Made by a program: the position numbers and the translations under genes. The notes under the pieces were generated by a model. That model saw only the letters and a list, made by a program, of their open reading frames with translations, had not been told where the DNA came from and ran no database searches. 64,000 bases of DNA from positions 8,248,413 to 8,312,412 of the forward strand of contig JAJEKV010000003.1 of assembly GCA_021234155.1 (NCBI GenBank). Reading direction: 5' to 3'. Positions 21,758 through 33,166 of this stretch are shown here, in pieces (the first letter of the stretch is position 1; each line of letters begins with the position of its first letter). The stretch is from Isoetes taiwanensis (lineage: Eukaryota > Streptophyta > Lycopodiopsida > Isoetales > Isoetaceae).

Positions 21758-24004
21758 ATGGCTCCTTCTCTCGAAAAGTGTGAAAGTGATTTGGTGGATT
21801 CTATTGAAAGTAAATTTAGATGCAAAGAATCCAATATCAATCAACTGTTTCTCGGACCGGTACAATATGAGGGTAAAACAGCATCTGGATTGTCAAGCTC
21901 ATTTGAAAAGGCTGAAGACATGGTTGGGAATGGTGCGGTGGACATTCATGGAAGGCCTTCAATGAAATCAAAAAGTGGAAACTGGAGAGCATGTTGGCTA
22001 ATTTTTGGTACTCCCTTTTTCTCTCAAGCATAGTTTCTTACCATCATCATTCTTGCTGAAAATATATTTGTATTCTGTAGGCTGTGAAGTATGCGAAAGA
22101 GTAGCATTTTATGCTATAGCAGCAAACCTTGTAACATATCTTACAGCTGAACTCAAGGAAGATGTGGCAGATTCAGCTAGACACGTAAACATTTGGGCTG
22201 GAACTACTTTCCTGACACCTTTAATTGGTGCCTTTCTTGCTGATTCTTTTCTAGGCCGCTACTGGACACTTGTTACGTTTTCATGTGGTTATTTTCTTGT
22301 ATGTAAGACACTACCCTGGGACCTTATTTATCTCAACCCTATGTTAATAAGTGAATACGGCCTATTTCCCTTGTGTGCAGGCTATGATTTTTGTAACTTT
22401 GGCCGTGTCTGTTTCTGCTTTGAAACCACCAGAATGCCAAACCATAGATAATGCAACGTATTGCCCACCAGCTTCAAAATTACAAGTGGGATTCTTCTAT
22501 TTTGCGCTATACCTTATGGCTTTGGGAGCTGGTGGGATCAAGTCAAATGTATCAGCATTTGCAGGTGATCAATTTGATGAGGGAGATTCAAAAGAAGGAA
22601 AAAGAAAAATGTCTTTCTTAAATTGGTGGTTTGTGAGCATTAGCTTTGGCACCATGCTTTCAGTGAGCACATTAGTCTATATTCAAGACAATGTTAGCTG
22701 GTCATGTGGCTATGGATTAGCAACTGCTGTTACCGGCATTGCAGTTTCTCTCTTCTTTTGTGGCACGCCATTATATAGACACCAACTACCTGCTGGAAGT
22801 CCACTTACCCGTATAGCTCAGGTCATTGTTGCTGCTGTTCGAAAATGGAAATCTGAAGTCCCTGTCCTTGAGGAGCTTCTTTATGAGTTAGATGACAAAG
22901 AGAGTTTAAAATCTCCAAGACATTGGAAACTCCCCCACAGCCAAGAGTTTGTGTAAGAATCTACTCCTCAAGTAGAACCAATAAGATTTCATAATGTTTA
23001 ACAAGTTTGTCATTACTTTCTCATGTAGGTTTCTTGATAAAGCGGCTGTGAATGTAAAAGAGGAAACAGTTAGAAAATCTCAGGGCCTCCGGCCAAATCC
23101 ATGGCTTGTTTGTCCTGTTACACAAGTTGAGGAAGTGAAGCTACTGATAAGGATGCTACCAATATGGCTCACCAATCTGATGTTTTCCACATGCTTTGCG
23201 CAAGTTGCAACTATGTTTCTTAGCCAAGGGAAGACACTGGATCGGCACATCGGACCACACTTTCAGATCCCAGCAGCATCCTTTCCATTATTTATCACAC
23301 TAACGATTTGCATTCTTCTGCCACTTTATGACAAATACTTTGTTCCCTTCATCCGCAGATTTACAGGCCATCAAAGGGGCTTGACCTTACTACAACGGAT
23401 TGGAGTTGGACAAATTATTTCCACTTTGGCTATAACACTTGCAGCTCTGATTGAATTGAGAAGGCTGAAAGTGGCAAGGGACCATGGACTGCTTGATGAG
23501 CCTCAAAAGACACTTCCCATGACAATATTTTGGCTCCTTCCACAATACATGCTAACTGGTGCATGTGAGGTTTTCATCTCAGTAGGACAGCTTGAATTCT
23601 TCTATGATCAAGCACCAGATTCTATGAGAAGTGTGGGAGCTGCACTTTACCTCAGTACAGTAGCAGTAGGGAACTTTTTTAGTGGATTTCTTGTTGCAAC
23701 AGTAGTGAAAGCAACAAAGAAACATGGAGCCTGGATCACCAACAACCTAAACCGTAGTCGCCTACATTACTTTTATGCATTGCTCGCCATTCTGAGCACT
23801 ATGAATTTTTTTGCTTTTTTGTGTTGTTCATGCTGGTATACTTACAAGAGTACCCAGCCCATCAAGGTGGGGAGGAGATCAATGCAAGCTTCTCCCAGGA
23901 CTAGATATCCAAGCCCCCTTGCTGCAAAAGCATTGACCTACACTGAACTTGAACCCAAAGAAAGGGTTAGCCCAGATCTTTCACCCCTTAGAATTTTCAG
24001 CTGA
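21758..24004 (+). CDS. NPF/PTR family proton-coupled transporter
   Basis: Major-facilitator transporter of the NRT1/PTR (NPF) family, which moves nitrate, di-/tripeptides or hormones with protons, in the plasma membrane or tonoplast. Four exons: 21758-22007, 22081-22298, 22381-22952 and 23029-24004, all with GT-AG borders and consistent phases (1, 0, 2), giving 671 residues. The start ATG sits in GCAATGGCT. Landmarks: GNWRACWLIFG then the proton-coupling ExxER motif in EVCERVAFY, a PTR signature around AGDQFDEGDSKEG and SFLNWWF, a long charged central loop, QLEFFYDQAPDSMRS and a C-terminal hydrophobic run (LLAILSTMNFFAFLCC). The ~90-residue acidic/polar N-terminus and ~40-residue tail make it somewhat longer than the usual 550-620. 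Substrate and subfamily cannot be told from motifs alone. No stops or frameshifts. Confidence 0.92.
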
Positions 24005-26142
24005 GGGCTATAACAATATCAAATATTCTTTTATTCTAGAAACACAAACAGTAAGAAACATCTTCCAACTTAAATCGTTTATGAAAGTATCATGAAACAA
24101 GTCCACCAACCATATTCCATGCTGTATGCATAGGATCTCTGCTTCGATTAAAAAAAACTCATCATTAATAGTGAGAACTCAAATAGGGTGCTAAGCAAAG
24201 GCATCTTAAAACATCTAAAATTTTGTTGCTTTTGTTGCTTTTATTAAGGTTCTACGGAGGCTTGATCATAATCATGACCATATAATCATGAAATGCTATT
24301 ATTTCATTTCATGTTTGTATGTAGCTCAAATAATCCTGACCACCTAGTCATGGCGTAATGTTATTATTTGACATTAAAAGGCATGCATGCATTATTTAGA
24401 AAACTACGATAATATATGTTTCACTATCATCTATCTATGACATATCACAAGAAGAAACAATGTTTCTTTTATTGTAGTCATTACAAAATATATGTGCTAA
24501 TTCATCGTCGTCGTCTGACACTGATCGAACTTGAACTTAGGATGTTAAAGGAATTTTTGAAATTCATATAGAATTGTTTTTGAAGTTTCTTGCCAGGTTC
24601 TTTGCACTCATTGACTCCACTGATTGGCTTATAAAATGGTAAAGGTGTAACTAAATGGATTAGATGGAGCTATGGATCTTACTCCAACATTTGGTGCCTC
24701 CTTCATTGTCATTCCGCTCACATAAGCATGATTTCATTACTTTGAGAATTTTAAATTTCTCGTTTGAGCATGAAATAAGTTGCAACTCATTTTTAAACAA
24801 AAAGCTTGCTCTTGTACAAGCTTATCACTCCTCTATAAAAATTATTGAACTCCTTGTGTCCAAGCCTGGAGTAATAATTTATATTCGTAATGTTGAATTT
24901 ACATGCATATGCCTGTACTAAATACAACTAAAGATGTAGTTTTGCTCATCGAAAGCGCAATGACGATCAATTCAATCATAGCAATTGTTTTTCAAAACAC
25001 AGAAATTGATAGCCATCGATACATTAACTTGGAAATGAGTAGAAGTAAGATTTTTGTAATAGATGATATTTGAAGTTTTGAAAGCATATATTTATAAAAG
25101 TGGCTTCTGAAATGTGACGAGCTTGTCGAGTTGATCCTTCTGGCAACTCGGAATCTTGTCCAATCTTAAAGCTAGATCTAGATTGGTATGAAAACTTTAC
25201 AAAAGCTATAGTATTGGTGAAGAATTTAATCTTTCATTTGCAATTGAGAATGATCTATTCTTATCCATTAAGCGAAAATAAAATTCAAAAAATTTACTAT
25301 CCACAATATTCTCAATATATACAACATCAAGCTGAGCAAATCAAACAGAACTTCTAACTCTGAAACTCAGCCACAATTTTTGGCTATATTGCTATCATCA
25401 ACTTGACCAATGCCTTGCGGATTCATTGCACATGCGCTTAATGGTGGTAGTCCTCATGACTAAGTGGGGATCCCAAACTGCCACTGCATGCATGAAAACA
25501 TCTTAGAAATCTTGGACAACAAGGACATAAGCAGACAGAAGATCCTATATGAGTAAAGTGCTAGACTATGACAATGTAACCAAATGACATCCAACATATG
25601 AGCATCAGAAACAAAACATAGTCAAAATACCAAACCACCATGATGCACAACTCTAGGACAATGGGAAGATTAGCTAGCCTATATGCAGGCCCTGTTAACA
25701 GAATAATACCCAGCCAGCTTTCATTCCAAGCCCTGTAGCGGGAGTGGTGGGGTGAACCTCGTATGCGCATACCCTTTCGAGCCCACATCTGGCATTGGAG
25801 GACCTCTTATCATAGGTTCCAAGAGTTGATGTGCATCCACACCAAGAAGCACGCCTGTGAGGAAGCCATGCCCAGTGTCACAGAGCACAAGAACATAACA
25901 TAAAACACAATGGGCATGAATTTGCCGGAACAACCTAGGCCACTGAACCTAGAAGCCCAACCTTAGAGGATCCAAGTACATAACAAAATGCTAAAACAAC
26001 AGTGGAACAATGCAAAGACTATGACATATGATATTCATTATATATTTGCTACAAGTGTCTAAGTTAAACTCACGCCTCTTGCCGAGGTTGCCCATACAAT
26101 CTATTTATCTTGGAGTAGAAAGCTCGAGGATGAAAACCATAC
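24005..26142. other. Intergenic stretch after the transporter
   Basis: AT-rich 3' flank and intergenic DNA. No gene recognised; overlapping minus-strand open frames at 25561-25933 have no domain. ATAATCATGAAATG / CTAGTCATGGCGTAATG phrases near 24280-24360 form a weak direct duplication. Confidence 0.35.
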
Positions 26143-26278
26143 TAGCAATCCAACATGGCTCTGGTGTAGATGTAGGCCTAACTCCACAATATTATTTAAT
26201 CAAAGCCATTTAGCAATCCAACATGGCTCTGGTGTAGGTGTAGGCCTAGCTCCACAATATTATTTAATCAAAGCCATT
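26143..26278. repeat. 68-bp direct tandem duplication
   Basis: Copies 26143-26210 and 26211-26278, starting TAGCAATCCAACATGGCTCT, differ at only two or three positions. Confidence 0.9.
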
Positions 26279-26307
26279 TAGCTATGATTTTAATGTTTTA
26301 TGTTAAA

Positions 26308-26334
26308 ACTAGAAAATTGCCCACCTTCGGTGGG
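26308..26334 (-). mobile_element. Helitron-like 3' terminus
   Basis: Minus strand: perfect hairpin CCCACC-GAA-GGTGGG, then CAATTTT, then CTAG next to T. Same layout as at 9504-9532; loop and stem bases differ but pairing is kept. Confidence 0.6.
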
Positions 26335-28200
26335 TGTTACATGTGATATTGTCCATTAGATTATCCTAGAAAATATGGAGTTAATGAGATGCCCAAAATC
26401 AATGACATTACACATTATTTGTGCATTGGAACAAGGTGCTGGATTGTAAAAAAAGTGCAAAAAAATTCAAGGGAGCAAATTCAAAACGTATGCTGCAGTC
26501 ATAAAAATATGGTTGCAGCATCCAAAGTCCAACCTATAGGATATTCAGTTTAAAATTTTCGCTTTCATTTCTGTAGGCAAAGTATCTTATTTACATGGGT
26601 GAAGCAAAGTATCTTACATGTACTTGGGCGAGGACGGACTACCATATCAAAGATATTAAGTAGATATTTTATTATGGGACATAAAATTGGTCCTACACTT
26701 AAAAGATAATATTGCCTTGGAGTGTTGTGAGATAATACTTCTCATGATACATATCTCAAGTATGCTCAACTTTCTTTAACACGTGCATTGCATCTCATGC
26801 TCCTTCAATAACTTCTACAATGTTGTGCCATGATAAGAACACATTATACTACCATTTGAACAGATGATTTGCAATCTATGTCTTTGCCACTATTAATATC
26901 CAAATGGCATTTACGGATTAATGTTGTTTTCTATGCTACAAGAACATTAGCATGGTGCACAATCTCAGAGATAGATTCGTATGCATGCAACCCATTTTAT
27001 GACTTCGTTTGTTGATTTGTTGTAATATTTTACTTGCTTAGATGTGCCATGGAGGTTGCCATAACGATCCAAATTCAAGTAAGATGGTTTGTGTGAACTA
27101 AAAAGCGAATGAAGTGTCGTCCAATTTATGGGCATGGTCTTTCCTCTCTAATACTGCATTATACATGTTAAGAAGATTAATTTACAACATTGCAACGAAT
27201 CAAAAGGAATATAGCTACTTTATTACAATAGAAAACATAATAAACAAAGCAGAACTTCAACTTGAAAGTTCTTGGAATATTGTAATGATAAACTTCACCA
27301 TACAATACATCACTTGCACCATACAATACATCACTTGAACAATACTCACTTGCATCATTTTTGGCATAGACTGTAATTATGGCATTCTTGGCATAGACTG
27401 TAATGATAGCAACACAAACTTCCACATGTGGTTCCTTGCTAGATATTCATTTTGCATCATCCAATTTGACATCTTAAAAAAATGTCATTCGATTTCAAGA
27501 GAGCCATAGATGGTAGCTATGGCTCTTACATGCTCAACTATTAGTTCTACCACATAATACATTGCAAAAAACATTGTACATAGCAAACACGTCAAGTAGA
27601 GCATGCATGTCTCCAACATGGTATGAATTTTGGCATGGCAGTCCTTGACCTATCATAGACCTATTATTCATGATCTTGCCAGTGCAAAACGTAAAGCATT
27701 GTGTATCTGACGACTCTATAACAAATGAATGGCCTAAATCCATATTGCAATCCAGAGTCCTTTTGACGCAATGGTAGACAACAACTTGTACAAATGTAAC
27801 GCAATGTACAAATTTGACGCAATGGCTTATTTTTATACAAATGTATTACAATACATTTCAATATGGCTTTGTCCTAACAATAGACATACCAGATCAAAAC
27901 TTGCAAAACTTGCAAGACCTGCTCGAGAAAATCCATCTTTAATGAGCGATCCATGTGCTAGTTCCTTTGTGCTTTGGCTCGGCTCTGAGAGGGTCCTCGT
28001 CATGTCCTTTAGAAGGGGATGGTCCTCATCATGTTCTTTAGAAGGAAAAATATTTGGATTTAAAATTAAGTTTATTGCTAACCTCACATGGAGTATAGAA
28101 TTCACAAATCTCAGTATGACCTACAACTTCCAAATGGCAACAGAGTGTAAGTCCACACCCCCTTTCCTTCATCTACTGGTGCTGCTATCGGCGCCCCAAA
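26335..28200. other. Non-coding stretch with small tandem repeats
   Basis: No gene recognised, although one 145-codon open frame (27771-28208) exists by chance. A 21-bp unit CACCATACAATACATCACTTG is doubled at 27296-27337, and TTGGCATAGACTGTAAT recurs at about 27361 and 27388. Confidence 0.45.
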
Positions 28201-28201
28201 C

Positions 28202-28447
28202 TGACTAGAGCAACTAGGAGCGTTTGCTTGGCTGAATCCTCCAAGCCATCGGAGGATTTGCTTGAGTGAATCCTGAGGATCCGCTTAAGCGAATCCTTCA
28301 ATCCAATCACCCTAAAATGCCTTGCAGCAGGCCTATAAAGCACGATCAAAACATGCAGCAGGCCTATAAACTGACACCTCGTCACTAGGAGGATTCGCAA
28401 GACAAGGAGGATTCGCTTGAGTGAATCCTCCTTGGCTGCTCTAGTCA
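28202..28447. mobile_element. Miniature inverted-repeat element
   Basis: Perfect 11-bp inverted ends TGACTAGAGCA (28202-28212) and TGCTCTAGTCA (28437-28447), continuing imperfectly inward. The interior is built from repeats of GAATCCTCC and AGGATTCGCTT in both orientations (a near-palindrome lies at about 28268-28290) and a doubled GCAGCAGGCCTATAAA. No transposase; no clear target-site duplication. Confidence 0.6.
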
Positions 28448-28923
28448 ATTTCAGGAGCCAATAAAGTGGGCGTTCATCTACCCTATGGGTGGATTATGAA
28501 GCAAGCTCAGCCAAAAGCCTCACACAACTGTTGCTCTTCCTGATGCATGTCTCCCAAAGTAAATGTACTAAAGACCCAACTTTTACATGCAATCAATAAA
28601 TTACAGATGACAACACACTTCGTGGAAAACAAATCTCTAGTTTTTTAAAATTTTCTTGTGCTTCCACAAGAGAACCAAATCTGGCAAACACGTAATCCAA
28701 AGTGTTGTTAATCAAAAATTTCTTTCAAGCCCCTTCTCTAATCTTACCTAGATCTGCTTGATCTTGCCACAAGTTCTTAGCAAAACCAAAAGTTGATAAC
28801 AGCTTGAATTAACAGTATCTTGGATCCAGGTTAAGAGCATGATGTGAAGATCCAATTCTAACATGTTCTAAGATAGAAAATCCCTGAGTGCTCATTCTGG
28901 TAGACCCACCAATCGCGCCTATT
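28448..28923. other. Non-coding stretch
   Basis: No gene or repeat recognised between the miniature element and the LINE. Confidence 0.35.
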
Positions 28924-29975
28924 CAAGGGGCTAGTAGAACCTGTGCTTTTGTACGGGGTCGAGGTCTGGGGCCCGGTGATTTCCCTCGCCACTTGGAATG
29001 ACTTGGAGCAGGTGCAGAAAGCTTTCTTGGCACAGGCCCTAGGGGTGAAGTCCACAGTCCCATACCAGATATTGCTGCAGGAAACATGTTACTTGCCTTT
29101 TTAAAAAGGGGGCCCTTGACAGACATATCGTCTACTTCCGGAAGGTGGTCAGCATCGACGATGATCGTCTCCTTAACCTTGCTTATACTGTGGCAATGGG
29201 GCCTCAATGCCTGAAAGCCTGCTGGCAGGAAAAGAGAGCTTAGTGGCTGGCCAGATGGAATCTGCAGGAGCACAGGTGCATCCAAGTGCAAATGGAGGCA
29301 GATCGCTGCAGCCTCAGACAGTACATTGACACATGCTTCCTCAATAAGCTATGGAATGCCAGCACCCTTGAACAGGTCAAGATGGGACATTATCAATGCC
29401 ACATAAATCCCATATTGGAGCGGAGCCCGCAATGCTACTTGCGCACTCATCTACCCATGAAAAAGCGCAGATCCATTGCCTCTATCTGCACAGGTGCACA
29501 CCATCTCCGAATTGAGACAGGGAGATGGGTTGGGGAGCCGCGGCCGGGGAGAGGCTTTGTCAAATCTTTGCCCGGGTTGAGTGTGGAAGACTAATGCCAC
29601 ACCCCCTTGAGTTGTCCAAGCATATGATGACATTCGGATACGCTTATGTCGAAGTTGGTTCGTCGGCCAGCCCCCCCATGAGATCGAAAGCACGAGCTCG
29701 GTACGGAGGTTGGGCTCATACATTCAAGAGATCATGGATCTCCAAGATCACATCGGTCCTTGGGCACTTACTTGATACATGTACATATTTCTGTCTATAT
29801 TTGTATTTGTACAGTTTGACAGCACGGTTTTTTCCCCAAACAACCTTTTAGGGCGGGAGGGGGTTTTTTTAACCCGGACAGTAATACACTTGCTGCACCT
29901 CCTGTTTGGGTCCCATAGGCCAATTGGTCTCCGTGGATGATAAAAATCCTATTCTATTCTATTCTATTCTATTCC
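28924..29975 (+). mobile_element. LINE 3' end with (TATTC)n tail
   Basis: The frame at 28924-29105 reads GLVEPVLLYGVEVWGPV then LEQVQKAFLAQALGV, the thumb/C-terminal part of plant LINE reverse transcriptases, followed by a stop. Shifted frames continue with HHLRIETGRWVG and ERLCQICARVECG, the degenerate zinc-binding C-terminus. The element ends TTGGTCTCCGTGGATGATAA with about five TATTC units at 29950-29975. It is 5'-truncated and full of stops. The tail matches the short copy at 9827-9874. Confidence 0.7.
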
Positions 29976-30053
29976 ATTGATTTATCCCTTTTTTTTTATC
30001 CACGTCAGTGCCAACCAAGCAGAAATTTCTTGGGCATGAACTTTACATAGGAA

Positions 30054-30149
30054 AATGTTCGTGGATAGGCCATATACATGGCTCGGGTGCCGCTCGCCCT
30101 AACGGGCTGCTAGGCCCTTACTCTATGTAAGGGCCTATACACGAACATT
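30054..30149. mobile_element. Small foldback element
   Basis: Inverted arms AATGTTCGTGGATAGGCC (30054-30071) and GGCCTATACACGAACATT (30132-30149) match at 17 of 18 bases. The interior has further pairing (GGCCCTTAC / GTAAGGGCC). Under 100 bases; no TSD seen. Confidence 0.55.
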
Positions 30150-30710
30150 ATCCCTAACTTTTTGTACAATGCACAAATTATTTTTGTCCATATATCTAGG
30201 GAATCAACTAACCTATGTTTCATCTGTGTAGTTTGAGTGTATTGTATTATGTCTTTGGTAGAATGATCAGGGAGTGACAAGAAAAGAGGATTTCAGAAAC
30301 TGGCATAGAAGAGATCATGTTCAATATCATTCAGAGCGATATTTCTAGGCGTGCTATATATGCTTTTATTCTTGCTACTAGACGCTCTAGGATCAAAGGT
30401 GTTGGTACTAAGTTTGTGAAGGTGCCTGCAATTAGCTTTTTACTTGAGAGCAGTGTATGGCAAAGTATTTGAAATGAATAGGAAATTTTCCTTCTAGCCT
30501 TAGGATGAATAGGCACCTACAAATTTGGACGGGATTTATCCTACTAATAAAAATTTGGTTCGGAAAATTTCTTTTAAATCGTAGAAACAAAAAGAGTTTG
30601 TACCCCGCATAGGAAGTACAAAAAAAGGGGAGAAAAGAATCTCTGCATCAACGTCCCGCTCTCGGTGCCAAACTTCTATTATCAAACTTCTATTACTAGA
30701 TCCTTCTTGG
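30150..30710. other. Non-coding stretch
   Basis: AT-rich DNA without a recognisable gene or transposon end. Confidence 0.35.
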
Positions 30711-30920
30711 GTAGATAGATAGATAGATAGTATTTTAACGTCACGCCACTAGGCAGACACCACACTACATTGCTTGGTTGGGCCCTGCCCCCAACCACTT
30801 TACATTGCATCTGTGGGTTTTGACACCCAACAGTTCAGAGTGCGATTCTGGGCGGTCTCGAACTCGAGACCTATAGTTGCTAGATCTAGTGTGTTACCAC
30901 TAGACTAAATGCCCAGAATG
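30711..30920 (-). mobile_element. tRNA-derived SINE
   Basis: On the minus strand the head reads TTAGTCTAGTGGTAACAC (pol III A box) and, about 33 bases on, GAGTTCGAGACC (B box). The flanking ATTCTGGGC and GCCCAGAAT can pair like an acceptor stem, betraying a tRNA ancestor, but the intervening arms do not fold as a tRNA, so it is not a tRNA gene. The body runs about 100 further bases and ends in a (CTAT)n tail, seen on the plus strand as ATAG repeats at about 30711-30732. No clear flanking duplication was found. Confidence 0.6.
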
Positions 30921-31316
30921 AACCAAAAAATTTGATTTTTTTGGGTTGCCCCTAGGGGGGGCAAACCCTTGTTTGTGTGGGTTTGTGGCATATCCTAAGT
31001 ATATGCTGGAATATACCTAGGATATGCTGGTAACTGCTCCAAACCTGTCATTCCCTGTAAACTCTCGGTCACCTGCATTCTTGGATCGGGATGCTTCAAC
31101 CGGGTAACTGGCAAGGCTGTGTCGTTCTGCTGTGTTCTACGCTAATCGTATTTACTCCAACTGGCTGTAATTTTAGAGGGCCGATCTCTGGCGAAACAAT
31201 GCAAATCGGGATCTCCTGGCACAGTTGTATATGCATAAACAACATTTGGCAGTGTTGTGACATATTCCAGTAATTATCTGCGGAAGATAGAAAAACTAGA
31301 TGTGTAATTATTTCAG

Positions 31317-31950
31317 CTTGGAAGGAAGATCGCAAGAACTTGAGGATGACCTAGTAAGGCTAGGGGAACAGAAGGTTGAAACGGAAGAAGACACTCAAGC
31401 TTTGGCATTGGAGCTGTGTCATGAATTTGAAGACAAATTCTTACTACATCTGCAATCTGGCGAGGTCAGCCCAAAATTCTATCAGCATTTGACTGATTTG
31501 CTGTCTAGTGAAATTACCTTCGTATTTTCGTATTGGGAAATTTGTAGTTAAGCACCTGCCGCTGGATGGTCTTTTTGATCCTGCCAACGTTAAGAAGGTT
31601 AAACTTCAATTTTTAAGCAATGCATGTTTTGGTTATGCATAACTTATCATCTATGTACAAATAAATTGCCTTATCTTACTTTTGACCTGAATTCATCAAA
31701 ATGTTTTAGTAGGTAGTTCTGCTCATGTCAATGATGTTTATTTCCAGTTAGTGCTTGAGGCTGATGGATACCAACCTTACCTTCTTTCTCCTGAGAAAGG
31801 TTTTAGATAGCTTGTCTGTAGAGCACTGGAGTTGGCAAAAGAGCCTGCAAAAATTTGTCAAATGCCCTCCAAAATAAACTTTATGTTTTCAAGTTATGTT
31901 TTTGAGAGGCAAGAATTCCTTGCTTATTATGCCCGGACAGTAGATTAGCA
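31317..31950 (+). pseudogene. Dynamin-related protein (DRP2-like) fragment, copy 1
   Basis: Two exons of the stalk region of a plant dynamin of the DRP2 type (clathrin-coat vesicle scission at plasma membrane/trans-Golgi). Exon a (31317-31597) has acceptor TTTCAG and donor AAG|GTT and encodes DDLVRLGEQKVE, LALELCHEFEDKFLLHL, and after a frame change KHLPLDGLFDPANVKK. Exon b (from 31748) encodes LVLEADGYQPYLLSPEKGFR, then an in-frame stop, then LELAKEPAKICQ. The frame change falls at a doubled TTCGTATT. The GTPase, PH and GED regions are absent. Confidence 0.85.
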
Positions 31951-32379
31951 ATGGAAAATGAGATGGACGTAATGAGAGTAGCAATGAAAGTATTGATTTA
32001 ACATCATTGCCCCCCTGTTTGTGTGGGTTTGTGGCATATCCTAAGTATATGCTGGAATATACCTAGGATATGCTGGTAACTGCTCCAAACCTGTCGTTCC
32101 CTGTAAACTCTCGATCACCTGCATTCTTGGATCGGGATGCTTCAACCGGGTAACTGGCAAGGCTGTGTCGTTCTGCTGTGTTCTACGCTAATCGTATTTA
32201 CTCCAACTGGCTGTAATTTTAGAGGGCCTATCTCTGGCGAAACAATGCAAATCGGGATCTTCTGGCACAGTTGTATATGCATAAACAACATTTGGCAGTG
32301 TTGTGACATATTCCAGTAATTATCTGCGGAAGATAGAAAAACTAGACGTCTGGGCTCATTTCATGTGTAATTATTTCAG

Positions 32380-33010
32380 CTTGGAAGGAAGATCGCAAGA
32401 ACTTGAGGATGACCTAGTAAGGCTAGGGGAACAGAAGGTTGAAACGGAAGAAGACACTCAAGCTTTGGCATTGGAGCTGTGTCATGAATTTGAAGACAAA
32501 TTCTTACTACATCCAATCGGGCGAGGTCAGCCCAAAATTCTATCAAACATTTGACTGATTTTTTGTCTAGTGAAATTACCTTCGTATTTTCGTATTGGGA
32601 AATTTGTAGTTAAGCACCTGCCGCTGGATGGTCTTTTTGATCCTGCCAACGTTAAGAAGGTTAAACTTCAATTTTTAAGCAATGCATGTTTTGGTTATGC
32701 ATAACTTATCATCTATGTACAAATAAGTTGCCTTATCTTACATTTGACCTGAATTCATCAAAATGTTTTAGTAGGTAGTTCTGCTCATGCCAATGATGTT
32801 TATTTCCAGTTAGTGCTTGAGGCTGATGGATACCAACCTTACCTTCTTTCTCCTGAGAAAGGTTTTAGATAGCTTGTCTGTAGAGCACTGGAGTTGGCAA
32901 AAGAGCCTGCAAAAATTTGTCAAATGCCCTCCAAAATAAACTTTATGTTTTCAAGTTATGTTTTTGAGAGGCAAGAATTCCTTGCTTATTATGCCTGGAC
33001 AGTAGATTAG
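32380..33010 (+). pseudogene. Dynamin-related protein (DRP2-like) fragment, copy 2
   Basis: Second copy of the same two exons (32380-32659 and from 32810) created by the tandem duplication. It shares the doubled TTCGTATT and the stop after EKGFR with copy 1, so the duplication happened after the gene was already broken. It has in addition its own indel after FLLH (CATCCAATCGGG instead of CATCTGCAATCTGG). Confidence 0.85.
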
Positions 33011-33166
33011 CAATGGAAAATGAGATGGACGTAATGAGAGTAGCAATGAAAGTATTGATTTAGCATCATTATCTGCTCTCAGTATGTAAAACATTTTAGT
33101 TGGTTTCGTAGATGAGCTCCTCTGATGCAAAGTGGATAGAATGCAGCAGGCAATAGGGAAAACTGC

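Larger units (their letters stand above)
30971..33079. repeat. ~1.05-kb direct tandem duplication
   Basis: Copy 1 (30971-32016) and copy 2 (32017-~33079) are almost identical over their whole length; copy 2 has a ~17-base segment (GTCTGGGCTCATTTC) missing from copy 1 and a handful of substitutions. Each begins with GTTTGTGTGGGTTTGTGGCA and a hairpin of CATATCCTAAGTATA and TATACCTAGGATATG (30989-31026; 32035-32072). Both contain the dynamin relic described below. Confidence 0.92.

Noticed and set aside
27771-28208. 145-codon plus-strand open frame
   Set aside because: No recognisable motif, low-complexity start, runs into the miniature element; judged spurious.
30830-30920. Possible tRNA gene on the minus strand
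   Set aside because: A and B boxes and an acceptor-like stem are present, but no proper anticodon or T arm forms and a repeat tail follows, so it was called a SINE.
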